A stretch of DNA of 64,000 nucleotides from Chloroflexota bacterium (lineage in GTDB: Bacteria; Chloroflexota; Ktedonobacteria; Ktedonobacterales; JADMIN01), in contig JAJPKE010000015.1 in assembly GCA_021323855.1 (NCBI GenBank), positions 186,001 to 250,000 of the forward strand, in the 5' to 3' direction. A model generated the notes under the pieces. The model had not been told where the DNA came from and ran no database searches. It worked only from the letters and a program-made list of their open reading frames with translations. Shown piece by piece: positions 15,392-24,707 of the stretch (its first letter is position 1; each line of letters starts with the position of its first letter). The position numbers and the translations under genes are program-made.

Positions 15392-15507
15392 TAGTCCCCT
15401 TCCCAATGAAATGAGAAGGGTAGTCCCCTTCCCAATGAAATGAGAAGGGTAGTCCCCTTCCCAATGAAATGAGAAGGGTAGTCCCCTTCCCAATGAAATG
15501 AGAAGGG
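15392..15507. repeat. Four tandem 29-bp hairpin repeats after the nuo operon
   Basis: Four essentially identical 29-bp units (15392, 15421, 15450, 15479), each containing CCCTTC and its complement GAAGGG around an ATGAAATGA-type loop, so every unit can form a hairpin. The block lies just downstream of the nuoN stop (15540, leftward). There are no spacers, so it is not a CRISPR array. It may stabilise or terminate the nuo transcript. Confidence 0.9.
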
Positions 15508-15539
15508 GACCTGGATACGCGAACGTTACATGCTTACGC

Positions 15540-17042
15540 TCAGTGCAGCGTAAAGAGGCTATTGGCGCTGGTGCCGACATGGGTCAGCAGCACGCCGAAG
15601 GCAATAGTAAGCGCGATAATGCCAATGACCGAGAGCGTCATGGTCAGGTTGACGGAGCCGGGAATCGTCAGGCGGTCGCGCTTGGCCGGGTCCACTGCGA
15701 ACATGCGCCACAAGACGTTCACGTAGTAGACGATGGCGATGGCGCTGTTGAGCAGGCCCAGCACCACCAGCCAGGTCAACCCGGATCCCTGTTGCCAGGC
15801 AGCGAAGAAAATGAAGAGCTTGCTCATAAAGCCAGCCTGCGGTGGAATGCCTGCCAGCGAGAGCAGGCAGAGACCCATGCCAAAGGCAATCCACGGGCTG
15901 CGGCGACCGAGGCCGTCGAAGTCGCGGATGTTCTCTTTGCCCGTCGCGTCGGCCAGACCAATGATGCCAGCGAAGGCGCCGATGTTGGTCACGACATAGA
16001 CCGCCAGGAAGGTCAGCAAGCCCAGGATGCCTGCAGCCGTGTTATGGATCATCACCGCTGCGAGGCCGACGAGCAGGTAGCCCGCCTGACCGATACTGCT
16101 ATAGGCCATCATACGTTTGATGTTGGTCTGGAGCAGTGCAATCACGTTGCCGAGTGTCATCGTAATCGCCGCGATAATCGCTACCATCACCCAGAGATAG
16201 TTGCCGCTGACGCTGGCGAGGCCGCCGAAGACGAAGATGCGCATGATGGCGGCGAATCCGGCGGCCTTCGAGCCGACCGAGAAGAAGAGTGTGGCTGGCG
16301 TCGGCGCGCCTTCGTAGATATCTGGCGCCCACATATGGAACGGGACCGCCGAAATCTTAAAGCCGAAACCGACGAACATAAAGACCGCGCCCGCCAGCAA
16401 CATCAGATTGCCGCTGAGGATGCCGTGCTGCGGGCTGGTGATGACCGCCGCTATCGCATGGAGATCAGTCGTGCCCGTCACGCCGTAGGTCAGTGCCATG
16501 CCGTAGAGCAGGATTGCTGAGGACATCGCGCCGAGCAAAACATACTTGATTGCCGCCTCTGCCGAGCGCGTATCCGTGCGCGAGAAGCCCGCAAGGATAT
16601 AGAGCGGGATGCTGGTCAGTTCCAGCGCGATATAAATCGTAATCAGTTCGCCGGTGCTGCCCATCAGCATCATGCCGGCAACTGAGAACAGGATCACGCT
16701 GTAATACTCGCCGGGTGTCACACGCAGATACTTTTCCGCATAGCCATAGGAGGCCAGCATGACGCCGAAGGCGACGATCAGGAAAAGGAACTGGAAGAAG
16801 AGCGAGTACTGGTCTCCCAGCAACATGCCGAAGAAGCCGCTCGTCGGGCGCGGGCCGAAGAGACTGGTCGCCAGCGAGATGCTGAAGAACGTTGGCACCG
16901 CCAGCCCGATGATCGCCACCGCCGTCACCAGGCCGCGACGCTTGGTGAGCAGATCGAGGCCCAGCACCAGGAAACCAAGCAGCACGACACTGAGTTCGGG
17001 TGAGAGCAGCCAGAACTGTTCGATTGTGATTTGAGAGGTCAC
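15540..17042 (-). CDS. nuoN: NADH-quinone oxidoreductase subunit N
   Basis: 500 residues, about 14 transmembrane helices, antiporter-like proton-pumping subunit of Complex I. Typical motifs: KYVLLGAMSSAILLYGMAL, FKISAVPFHMWAPDIYEGAPTP (conserved Lys and Pro-rich discontinuous helix) and RMMAYSSIGQAGYLL. The start is GTG at 17042 with aggag upstream. Last gene of the leftward nuoJKLMN run, 21 bp after nuoM. Confidence 0.96.
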   Translation of the reverse strand: MTSQITIEQFWLLSPELSVVLLGFLVLGLDLLTKRRGLVTAVAIIGLAVPTFFSISLATSLFGPRPTSGFFGMLLGDQYSLFFQFLFLIVAFGVMLASYGYAEKYLRVTPGEYYSVILFSVAGMMLMGSTGELITIYIALELTSIPLYILAGFSRTDTRSAEAAIKYVLLGAMSSAILLYGMALTYGVTGTTDLHAIAAVITSPQHGILSGNLMLLAGAVFMFVGFGFKISAVPFHMWAPDIYEGAPTPATLFFSVGSKAAGFAAIMRIFVFGGLASVSGNYLWVMVAIIAAITMTLGNVIALLQTNIKRMMAYSSIGQAGYLLVGLAAVMIHNTAAGILGLLTFLAVYVVTNIGAFAGIIGLADATGKENIRDFDGLGRRSPWIAFGMGLCLLSLAGIPPQAGFMSKLFIFFAAWQQGSGLTWLVVLGLLNSAIAIVYYVNVLWRMFAVDPAKRDRLTIPGSVNLTMTLSVIGIIALTIAFGVLLTHVGTSANSLFTLH

Positions 17043-17063
17043 GGGTTTGCTCCTGCTTCTCGC

Positions 17064-18644
17064 CTAATGAAGTGTCAATGACTGCATCGTCGTCAGCATT
17101 TGATGCAGGCTCGGCGTTATCACATCAACCAGGAACTTCGGATAGACGCCGACGACGAAGATGATGATAATCAACGTCGCCAGCGGCAGGAACTCCGCCA
17201 CCGAGTTGACATCCGTGAGCCAGCTCCACCGCATATTCAGCGGTCCATAGAAGGCGCGGCGCAGCATCCAGAGCAGGTAGCCAGCCGTCAACACCACGCC
17301 GAAAACCGCGAAGATCGTCTGCACTGGCAGCGTCGCAAACGAGCCGGTAAAGACCAGATATTCCGCCACGAAGCCCGCCAGCGCCGGTAGACCCAGCGAA
17401 GCGAAACAGGCCATCGAGTAGAGCGTGATTTCCCTGGGCATGCGGTCCGCGATGCCGCCGAAGATGTCTATCTCGCGGGTATGCGCCTTCTCATAGACCA
17501 CGCCGACCGCGAAGAAGAGCATACCAGTGATTGCGCCGTGGGTGAACATCTGAAGCGTTGCGCCGGTCAGCGCCGCCTCGCGGAATTGCATCAGGTTCGC
17601 GCCGCCCGCCGCCGCAGCAGCGGCAGCCGCCACGCCCAGCAGCACATAGCCCATGTGGCTGACGCTGGCGTAAGCGATCATCTTCTTCATGTCTTTCTGG
17701 ACCATCGAAGCGCCAGCGCCCCAGAGGACGTTGATGGCGGCGAAGATGCCCAGCACTGGCGCCACCTGCTCCACGCCGTGCGGCACGAAGCCCAGGCAGA
17801 TGCGAATCAGACCATACGCGCCCATCTTGAGCAGCACGCCGGCCAGCAGCACGCTAACGGCGGTTGGCGCTTCCGTATGCGCATCCGGCAGCCAGGTATG
17901 CACCGGCCAAACGGGAATCTTCACAGCGAAACCGGCGAAGAGCAGCAGGAAGAGCAGGATCGGCAGCGAAATCGTGCCACCAAAGAGCGGCAGCGTGCCG
18001 GTGATCTGCGACCCCACGCTGGCGAAGTGCTGATAGCTGGCGTCTGTCCCGCCAGTCTGCACATACAGAAAGAAGATGCCCGCCAGCGTGATGGATGAGC
18101 CGACCAGCGTGTAAATCAGGAACTTCCACGCGGCGTATTCGCGGCGCTGGCCGCCCCAGATGCCGATTAGCAGGAACATCGGAATCAGTTCGACTTCCCA
18201 GAAGAGGATGAAGAGGAAGAGGTCGAACGAGGCGAAGACGCCCATGACGCCGGTTTCCAGGAAGAAGAGCATCGCCATGTAGAACTTGATGCGCTTATCT
18301 ACGTGCCAGGAGCCGATCACCGCCAGGAAGGTCAGCAGGCCGTTGAGGAAGATCATCGGCAGGCTGAGGCCGTCCGCGCCGAGCGCATAGTTGATCTGGA
18401 AGTGGAACGTGCCAATGGTTGCGTTGATCCAGGGCACATTGATGAACCAGGTTGGATGCTGCACATCCCCGAAACCCTGGCCGTTGATGAGCAGCCCGAT
18501 ATAGAGCCACGCGCTCAGCACGAGAACGATGAAGCTGCCAGCGGCGGCAATCGGCTTGACAATGTTGGCCCAACGGTTCGGTATCAGCAGCACAAGCATG
18601 CCGAAGAGCGCGGGCAGGAACACGACAAATGTTAAAAGTCCCAT
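17064..18644 (-). CDS. nuoM: NADH-quinone oxidoreductase subunit M
   Basis: 526 residues with about 14 membrane helices, antiporter-like subunit. Motifs include FFLETGVMGVFASFDLFLFILFWEVELIPMF (conserved Glu), VKIPVWPVHTWLPDAHTEAPTAVSVLLAGVLLKMGAYGLIR and KKMIAYASVSHMGYVLLG. A short Ala run (AAAAAAG, about residues 335-341) lies in a loop. The start is ATG 18644 with aaggaga. It sits between nuoL and nuoN with about 20-bp gaps, so it is co-transcribed. Confidence 0.97.
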   Translation of the reverse strand: MGLLTFVVFLPALFGMLVLLIPNRWANIVKPIAAAGSFIVLVLSAWLYIGLLINGQGFGDVQHPTWFINVPWINATIGTFHFQINYALGADGLSLPMIFLNGLLTFLAVIGSWHVDKRIKFYMAMLFFLETGVMGVFASFDLFLFILFWEVELIPMFLLIGIWGGQRREYAAWKFLIYTLVGSSITLAGIFFLYVQTGGTDASYQHFASVGSQITGTLPLFGGTISLPILLFLLLFAGFAVKIPVWPVHTWLPDAHTEAPTAVSVLLAGVLLKMGAYGLIRICLGFVPHGVEQVAPVLGIFAAINVLWGAGASMVQKDMKKMIAYASVSHMGYVLLGVAAAAAAAAGGANLMQFREAALTGATLQMFTHGAITGMLFFAVGVVYEKAHTREIDIFGGIADRMPREITLYSMACFASLGLPALAGFVAEYLVFTGSFATLPVQTIFAVFGVVLTAGYLLWMLRRAFYGPLNMRWSWLTDVNSVAEFLPLATLIIIIFVVGVYPKFLVDVITPSLHQMLTTMQSLTLH

Positions 18645-18665
18645 CGTAGTATCTCCTTTCCCTCG

Positions 18666-20870
18666 CTACTTCCCAATCGCGCCGGTGGCGAAGAAGATAA
18701 TGAGCAGGATAATCATTGCGCCACCAAAGAGCGCCGCGCCGTAGTTCTGGAGCTTGCCGGTCTCGGTGCGCCGTGTAAGGCTCCCCAGGCTGCGCACCGC
18801 TTTGGCCGAGCCGTTGACGATGCCGTCAATGATGTATTTGTCGAAGAGCGCCGCCAGATTGGCGAGGCCCAACGCGATGTATTTGACGATCAGCGCGTAG
18901 AGATCGTCGAGATAATACTTGTTGTAGAGCACCCGGTGAACGAACGCGCCGATAGGGTTGCTGGTGAAGGCAGTCGCCGGAACGATACCCAGGCCGTACA
19001 TCAACCAGGCAAGGGCGATGCCCAGCACGCCCGCGCCGACACCGAACAACGTCAGCAGGTCCAGCCCAGGCGTCACTGCGAAGCTCACGTTGACGCCGCT
19101 ATTGAGGAACCAGGCGAATCCCTGATTCAGTCCGGTGAAACCAGCAAGACCAATGAGAACGGTTGCCGCCGCCAGCACCATCAATGGGAAGGTCATCGAG
19201 AGCGGCGATTCATGCGGGTGCGCATCGCCGCGATACTGATCGCGTCCGCCCCAGAGACCGCCGAAAGCACCGCCCTTGCCGCCGAACGTCATGAAGAACA
19301 GGCGGAACATATAGAAGGCGGTCAGGAAGGCAGTGAAAAGCGTCATGCCGTAGATGATGTAGTCGTGCTTGTCCCAGGCCGTGCCGATGATCGGGTCTTT
19401 GCTCCAGAAGCCAGAGAACGGCGGGATGCCGGAAATCGCTAGATTGGCGATCAGGAAACAGATGGCGGTCACTGGCATGAACTTCGCCAGGCCGCCCATC
19501 TTGCGCATGTCCTGCACACCATGCGCGTCTTGCGCCGTCACCAGCGCGTGAATCACGCAGCCGGAGCCAAGGAAGAGCAGCGCCTTGAAGAAGGCGTGCG
19601 TAAAGAGATGGTACATGCCAAGCGTATTGCTATCTCCGACCGCCAGGCCGACGAACATGTAGCCAAGCTGGCTGATGGTCGAGTAGGCCAGCACGCCCTT
19701 GATGTCATAGCGTGTCAGGGCGATGGTCGCCGCGAAGAGCGCCGTGAATGCGCCGATGTAGCCGACCACCTCGAACGCCTGCGGTCCAGCGGCCTGCGCA
19801 TAGATCGGGAAGAGCCGCGCGACGAGGTAGACGCCAGCAGCGACCATCGTGGCCGCGTGAATCAGCGCGCTCACTGGTGTCGGGCCGGCCATTGCGTCTG
19901 GCAGCCAGGTATGCAACGGGAACTGCGCGGATTTGCCGACGGCGCCGCAGAAGACCAGAATCATCGCAATTGTTATCAGCGACTTATCTACGTGCAGCGT
20001 CGCCGTATTCAACGCGACGAAGTTGAAGGTGCCGGTCTGGAAGAAGAGAATCAGGATGCCGATCATGAAGCCAAAGTCGCCCAGGCGTGTCGTAACGAAG
20101 GCTTTGACCTGCGCGGGTGGCGGATAAGGCAACTCAGAGCCGCGCGGAGGCGGCGCATGATAGAACCAGAAGCCGATCAGCAGGTAGGACGAGAGGCCCA
20201 CCAGTTCCCAGCCGATGAAGATGACCAGCAGGTTCGCGGCCAGCACCAGGATCAGCATCGAGAGCGTGAAGAGCGCCAATTCGATGAAGAAGCGCGCATA
20301 GCCGGGGTCGCCGCGTGTGTAGCCGGTTGAATAAATATGCACCAGCAGCGAGACGCCCGTCACCACCACCAGCATGATGACCGTCAGCGAGTCCACGCGG
20401 AAATCTATGGGATAGGTGAGGTTGCCGAAGTTAAACCAATCGTAGAGGTGGATGAAGCGGCCCGCCGTCAGCAAATGCGTGCCGCCCGGCCCGACCACCG
20501 GATTCTGAAGGAACTCGACCAGTAGCGCGATGGAGAGGCCGAACGCGCCGAGCAGTCCGGCAATGCCAATCCAACTGCACAACTGCGCCCAGAACGGCGT
20601 CGAACCGCCATGTCCGCCGTGGTCGTCGTGCGTGCTATGAGTGCTATGATTCCCGTGTTCGGCCTGGGCCGCTTGGGCTGCGTGCGCGTCCGGCGCCTCG
20701 CCGCCATCAGGACTTTCGCCGCCGTGCTGGGAAGCCGCAATCGGCAGCGGCGCACGCGAGAAGCGCATCACGATATAGATGAGGACTTCGAGCGTGAGCG
20801 CGGCGAGGACTGCCGCCGGAATCAGCCAGGCGAAATCTACTAAGATCATCTCTGTATGCTCCGTAGCCAT
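18666..20870 (-). CDS. nuoL: NADH-quinone oxidoreductase subunit L with His-rich insertion
   Basis: 734 residues, the largest antiporter-like subunit, with about 16 helices and the C-terminal lateral helix. Motifs: FIGWELVGLSSYLLIGFWF, GKSAQFPLHTWLPDAMAGPTPVSALIHAATMVAAGVYL and YDIKGVLAYSTISQLGYMF. Between the first and second membrane helices there is an unusual hydrophilic loop (about residues 48-88) rich in His, Asp, Ala and Gly. The start could be 20870 or the in-frame ATG at 20849, which has a better ggag. It forms the proton-pumping membrane arm with its neighbours. Confidence 0.96.
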   Translation of the reverse strand: MATEHTEMILVDFAWLIPAAVLAALTLEVLIYIVMRFSRAPLPIAASQHGGESPDGGEAPDAHAAQAAQAEHGNHSTHSTHDDHGGHGGSTPFWAQLCSWIGIAGLLGAFGLSIALLVEFLQNPVVGPGGTHLLTAGRFIHLYDWFNFGNLTYPIDFRVDSLTVIMLVVVTGVSLLVHIYSTGYTRGDPGYARFFIELALFTLSMLILVLAANLLVIFIGWELVGLSSYLLIGFWFYHAPPPRGSELPYPPPAQVKAFVTTRLGDFGFMIGILILFFQTGTFNFVALNTATLHVDKSLITIAMILVFCGAVGKSAQFPLHTWLPDAMAGPTPVSALIHAATMVAAGVYLVARLFPIYAQAAGPQAFEVVGYIGAFTALFAATIALTRYDIKGVLAYSTISQLGYMFVGLAVGDSNTLGMYHLFTHAFFKALLFLGSGCVIHALVTAQDAHGVQDMRKMGGLAKFMPVTAICFLIANLAISGIPPFSGFWSKDPIIGTAWDKHDYIIYGMTLFTAFLTAFYMFRLFFMTFGGKGGAFGGLWGGRDQYRGDAHPHESPLSMTFPLMVLAAATVLIGLAGFTGLNQGFAWFLNSGVNVSFAVTPGLDLLTLFGVGAGVLGIALAWLMYGLGIVPATAFTSNPIGAFVHRVLYNKYYLDDLYALIVKYIALGLANLAALFDKYIIDGIVNGSAKAVRSLGSLTRRTETGKLQNYGAALFGGAMIILLIIFFATGAIGK

Positions 20871-20930
20871 GAGCGCCCTGGAATGCGCGTCAAGCAGTGT
20901 CGTTATGCGTTCCGGTTGTACTACGGAGTA

Positions 20931-21257
20931 CTACCAGCGCATCAGGTTGATCTCACCAACGTCAATTGTGTTGCGGCGGCGATAGATTGCAATAATCATC
21001 GCCAGCGCGACCGATGCCTCAGCGGCGGCGACCGTGATGATGAAAACTGCGAAAATCTGGCCGGTTAAGGGATTGTTTTTCGGCTGCTGATGAAGGAACG
21101 ACGAGGCAAACGCCACGAGCGTAATGTTGACGGCGTTGAGCATGATCTCAATGCCCATCAGGATGGAGACGGCGTTGCGTTTGCTCAGCGCGCCGAAGAG
21201 GCCGATGCAGAACACGACTGCGCCCAATACCAGAAATGCTTGCAGACTGACACCCAT
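20931..21257 (-). CDS. nuoK: NADH-quinone oxidoreductase subunit K
   Basis: 108 residues, three transmembrane helices, with the essential Glu-containing segment SILMGIEIMLNAVNITLVAF and the second membrane Glu in AAAEASVALAMIIAIYR. The start is ATG 21257 with gaggagg overlapping the end of nuoJ, indicating coupled translation. Length and motifs are normal for NuoK. Confidence 0.97.
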   Translation of the reverse strand: MGVSLQAFLVLGAVVFCIGLFGALSKRNAVSILMGIEIMLNAVNITLVAFASSFLHQQPKNNPLTGQIFAVFIITVAAAEASVALAMIIAIYRRRNTIDVGEINLMRW

Positions 21258-21262
21258 CGCGT

Positions 21263-21808
21263 CTATTCCTCCTCCTCACGCCCAATCATAATCGCACCGA
21301 CGATAGCCACCAGCAGAACGACCGATGCAATCTCAAACGGTAAGACGTAGCTGTATTGGAAGGGGCTATAGAGAAGCTGGCCCAGCCGCACCACCGTGCC
21401 GCCCACGCCGCTCCCTTCTCCCGCCAGCAACACAGGCGAGGTTGCCGTGCCAATTGCCATCACGCTATGGCCCACGGCGTAGATAATGCCGCCGCCCAGC
21501 AGGATGCAGATCAGCGCGGCCAGCCACCATTGCGTGCTGAAGGGATTGCTGTTGCGCCCCATGCTATGTTGTGTGAGCATGATGGCGAACAGAATCAGGA
21601 TGGTGACGGCGCCAGCATAAATCAACACCTGGACGATGGCGATGAATTCGGCATTCAGCAGGATGTAGATACCGGCGGCTGCGCCGAAGACGACGATCAG
21701 CGCCAGCGCGGCGTGAACGATATTGCGCTGCAACACCACCGCCAGCGATGCACCTACCAGGACGATGGCGATGACCCAGAACGCTATGCTAGCGAGATCA
21801 ACGTGCAT
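21263..21808 (-). CDS. nuoJ: NADH-quinone oxidoreductase subunit J
   Basis: 181 residues with five membrane helices. It shows NIVHAALALIVVFGAAAGIYILLNAEFIAIVQVLIYAGAVTILILFAIML, the conserved NuoJ core. First gene of the nuoJKLMN run; nuoA-I must lie elsewhere or beyond this transcript, since the upstream 600 bp has no gene. The ATG at 21808 follows ggagg. Confidence 0.96.
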   Translation of the reverse strand: MHVDLASIAFWVIAIVLVGASLAVVLQRNIVHAALALIVVFGAAAGIYILLNAEFIAIVQVLIYAGAVTILILFAIMLTQHSMGRNSNPFSTQWWLAALICILLGGGIIYAVGHSVMAIGTATSPVLLAGEGSGVGGTVVRLGQLLYSPFQYSYVLPFEIASVVLLVAIVGAIMIGREEEE

Positions 21809-22429
21809 AAAGAACTATCCTCCAAAGGGATGCGGATGGGCAACAGCGTGTCACCGTGTCTACCGTGTCTACCGTGGGAGGTGTTATGAGGTGGTGAGAC
21901 GACACGCAGCCCAATGCAGAACGCCATCGCTTATTGTATCACTCTCTGTCAATTTGACAAGCCAGCTAACCCGCTTGTATTGCGCCCTGGACACACTTGC
22001 TTCCTGTTGGCAACATCGCAGTGACACCATAAGCAAGAACGACTCAACCCGCTCCATCGCCACTCCGAAAGTCAGATAGGCCAGACGAGACCTCACCCCC
22101 TAGCCCCCTCTCCGGCGAGGAGAGGGGGAACCAGAGTGACCTCATCTCTCACTCATAAGGAACGGGGGAAGCAGCGTTCCTAACTGGCCAATTTGCATAA
22201 CACAAGGTTCGCGCTAGTACCCACAGCCTATAGTTGGCCGGTACGCTGCTGAACGTGCTACACTGGCGCGGGATGACGCAACGAGCCGATAGCGTTCCCA
22301 GCCAAGCTGGTTGGCGTGATCGTGCCGGTTGTTCGCAGACATGCTTGTCTGCGTCACCTGTTATCATTGCCGGAATCCCTGGCGTTCCTGAAATTGTCGT
22401 GAGTACAGAAGTAAAGGGAGACACCATCT
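21809..22429. other. Intergenic region upstream of nuoJ and a small membrane gene
   Basis: About 620 bp between divergent genes, so promoters in both directions are expected. Visible features are a short direct repeat (gtgtctaccgtgtctaccgtg near 21850) and the GC-rich palindrome at 22091-22132. No convincing gene, tRNA or riboswitch was found. Confidence 0.5.
22091..22132. repeat. GC-rich dispersed palindrome, copy 2
   Basis: cctcacccc...ccccctctcc ggcg aggagaggggg, same family as 15339. It lies in the divergent promoter region rather than at a gene end. Confidence 0.75.
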
Positions 22430-22783
22430 ATGGGTGCTGCGAGTACGCTGTTTCATCTTCTTGGCGCGCTACGCCGGGCAATCGGGCGAGTTCTCATCTT
22501 CTTCATACTATTCTTCATCATCGGGGCCGCCATCATCGAAATCATCGGCTACGCTGTTACTAACCCTCACGGATTCGCGATCCCGACGCATATCGCCGCT
22601 GCCGTGACGGGCATTGTGCTGGGGTATGCCGCCGCATTGACCGTGCTGGTGGGCGAGGCGATTCGCTTCCTGATTGACGCCATCCGCGATGTCGAGAAGG
22701 GTGTGCAGGCGGAGGTCGGCGGCGGCGTGAAGATTCTTGACCGCATCATCGCAGCGGTCGAAGGCAAGGCAAGCGGTAAGTGA
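22430..22783 (+). CDS. Small two-helix membrane protein upstream of a Ser/Thr kinase
   Basis: 117 residues, two membrane helices at about 18-42 (VLIFFILFFIIGAAIIEIIGY) and 52-78, followed by an amphipathic helix (EAIRFLIDAIRDVEKGVQAEV). No family was recognised. The stop codon overlaps the start of the kinase gene, a tight operon link, so it may modulate or localise the kinase. The start ATG has gggag upstream. Confidence 0.75.
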   Translation: MGAASTLFHLLGALRRAIGRVLIFFILFFIIGAAIIEIIGYAVTNPHGFAIPTHIAAAVTGIVLGYAAALTVLVGEAIRFLIDAIRDVEKGVQAEVGGGVKILDRIIAAVEGKASGK

Positions 22784-24612
22784 TGAGTACGACCTGGAAC
22801 CCGGATGCGCTCAGTGGAATGCGCCTGGGAACCTGTATTCTCGAAGAACCGCTGAGTATCGGCGGCATGGGCGCGGTGTTTCTGGCTCGCCAGGAACGCC
22901 CGCATCGCCATGTCGCCGTCAAGGTCATCCATCGCCAGCTTGCCAATGATCCCGACGCCTGGAAGCTCTTCCTGGCGCGATTCCAGCGTGAGGCGGACGC
23001 AACTGCCTCGCTGGACCATGCCAACATTGTGCCGATCTATGAGTTTGGCGAGATGGGCGATATCGCCTATCTCGTCATGCCGTATCTGCCGGATGGCTCG
23101 CTTGCCACGCTGATCGAGCAGGGCGGACCGCTGCCATTGCAACAGGCTGTCCAGTACATCGAGCAGGTGGCGGCGGCGCTCGATTATGCCCATTCGCAGG
23201 GCATCGTTCACCGCGACGTGAAGCCCTCCAACATGTTGCTGCATCCCGATGGCCGCGTTCTGCTGGCGGACTTCGGCATCGCTCGCCCGCTCGACCTGCC
23301 GGACCTGCTGGCGAAATCGCCGTCTGGCGCTCTGCTGCACCCCGGCAATACCGCGCTGACACAGGCGGGATCCTCGATGGGTACGCCCGAATTCATGGCC
23401 CCCGAACAGGTGCGTGGCGGCGCAATTACTCCAGCGACAGACATTTATGCGCTGGGCATCGCCTCCTATGAGATGCTGATGGGACAGACGCCGTTTGGTG
23501 GCGGCGATGTGACGACGGTGTTGCGGCGCCAGCTCGTTTCGCCGCCGCCGCCGCTGCGCACTGCTCGTTCGGATATTCCGGCGCGCGCCGAAGAGGTCGT
23601 CTTCTGGGCACTGGCGAAGGACCCGCATGACCGGCCCTCCACCGCTGGCGAGTATGCCAAAGCCTTGCGCGCGGCGACCCGCAATCGCACACTGGGAGCA
23701 TTGGGTGGCGCTGCCGCCTGGTTGCGCCCTCAGCCATCGTCTCAGGCGTCGCTCGCCGCGCCATCTGCCCCGCTGGGTCCGTTGGGGCCAGCTTCGCCGG
23801 TCGCCATGCGCGAAGCCGCGTCTGATCCACGCTTCCCCACGCCGACCATGCCACTACCACAGGGCGTCTTGCCGCGCTCCAGGCCAACACTCACTGGCTC
23901 CGATGACAGCGCAACCAATGCCGTCAGCGCCGCCGATGCGGCAGATCGCACGATTACGGTCGGTGCGGGCGGCGTCGCCGTGCAATCGCCTGGCTGGGAG
24001 ACGCAGACCGAGGCCGGTGGATATGGCGGCGCTGGGGGTGGTGGCGCGCCACAGTGGCCTGCGCCGCAGCCGCGCGGGCCGAACAAGAAGCTGGCCATTG
24101 GCGCTGTCGCCGGTTTGCTCATGGGCATCGTCGCCATCATCATCATTGCGGCGCTGGCGGTCAATACCGTGCAATCGGTGCTGGGAACATCGGGAACGCC
24201 CGGAACTGTTACGAACACTCAGCACACGGTGACGCCGCTGCCCACGGCGACGCGCGTTCCGCCGACCGCCACGCCAACGCCGGTGACGAACTGGTTGGTG
24301 GTCTCGCCGACCAGCATAGCATTGAGTTGCAGATCGAAGAGCAGCGCTACGCTGCGGTTGACCAATGAGGGGCCGGAGAGCGTTGACTGGCAGGCGCAGG
24401 TGCAGAATGAACAGGGAGGCTTTGGCGCTGGCATCAGCATTACGCCGATGAGTGGATCGCTGGACTCCGGCCAGAGCGTGCGTATCACCGTCAGAAACAC
24501 CGCAACCTTCTTTGGCCATCAGGGTGATATCGTCTTCAGCGTCGTATCCGGTCAGCAGGCGGGTACCCCCGCTGATGTCACGTATTCGGTCAGTTGCGGC
24601 GGTGGTGGATGA
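22783..24612 (+). CDS. PknB-type Ser/Thr protein kinase with extracellular Ig-like domain
   Basis: 609 residues. Residues 15-285 are a Hanks-type kinase with VAVKVIHR (ATP Lys), HRDVKPSNML (catalytic loop), LADFGIA (DFG) and GTPEFMAPEQV (APE). A long Pro/Ala linker leads to a membrane helix (LAIGAVAGLLMGIVAIIIIAAL, about 437-460), a Thr/Pro stalk and an external beta-sandwich of about 110 residues (NWLVVSPTSIALSC...VDWQAQV...GSLDSGQSVRITV) of the BACON/Ig-like type. It likely transduces an envelope signal to cytosolic phosphorylation. A GTG at 22780 is an alternative start. Confidence 0.93.
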   Translation: MSTTWNPDALSGMRLGTCILEEPLSIGGMGAVFLARQERPHRHVAVKVIHRQLANDPDAWKLFLARFQREADATASLDHANIVPIYEFGEMGDIAYLVMPYLPDGSLATLIEQGGPLPLQQAVQYIEQVAAALDYAHSQGIVHRDVKPSNMLLHPDGRVLLADFGIARPLDLPDLLAKSPSGALLHPGNTALTQAGSSMGTPEFMAPEQVRGGAITPATDIYALGIASYEMLMGQTPFGGGDVTTVLRRQLVSPPPPLRTARSDIPARAEEVVFWALAKDPHDRPSTAGEYAKALRAATRNRTLGALGGAAAWLRPQPSSQASLAAPSAPLGPLGPASPVAMREAASDPRFPTPTMPLPQGVLPRSRPTLTGSDDSATNAVSAADAADRTITVGAGGVAVQSPGWETQTEAGGYGGAGGGGAPQWPAPQPRGPNKKLAIGAVAGLLMGIVAIIIIAALAVNTVQSVLGTSGTPGTVTNTQHTVTPLPTATRVPPTATPTPVTNWLVVSPTSIALSCRSKSSATLRLTNEGPESVDWQAQVQNEQGGFGAGISITPMSGSLDSGQSVRITVRNTATFFGHQGDIVFSVVSGQQAGTPADVTYSVSCGGGG

Positions 24613-24670
24613 ACTGGGCTGGCAAGGATTGCCGGCACATGAATAGCGCCTGAGCGTCTGATGGACGAAG

Positions 24671-24688
24671 CCTGCCTCCGCAGGCAGG
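24671..24688. terminator. Hairpin between convergent genes
   Basis: Perfect 7-bp stem CCTGCCT/AGGCAGG with loop CCGC, between the kinase gene and the convergent thioredoxin-like gene. There is no T-run, so it may be a repeat or a weak bidirectional terminator. Confidence 0.4.
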
Positions 24689-24707
24689 AAGTAGATGAGT
24701 GAACGTG

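Noticed and set aside
15392..15507. Possible CRISPR array
   Set aside because: The 29-bp units are directly adjacent with no spacers and no cas genes nearby; it is a tandem hairpin repeat.
14735..15580. Long minus-strand frame over the peroxiredoxin gene and the tandem repeats
   Set aside because: It is out of frame with a clear bcp gene, and its upstream half merely translates the hairpin repeats and a GC-rich palindrome.
15498..16520. Long + strand frame antisense to nuoN (and similar frames opposite nuoM and nuoL)
   Set aside because: Mirror frames of high-GC membrane protein genes; highly charged, repetitive composition with no motif, while the opposite strand has definite NADH dehydrogenase motifs.
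22567..23628. 353-codon minus-strand frame opposite the kinase gene
   Set aside because: Antisense to a kinase with intact catalytic motifs; Arg/His-rich composition typical of shadow frames.
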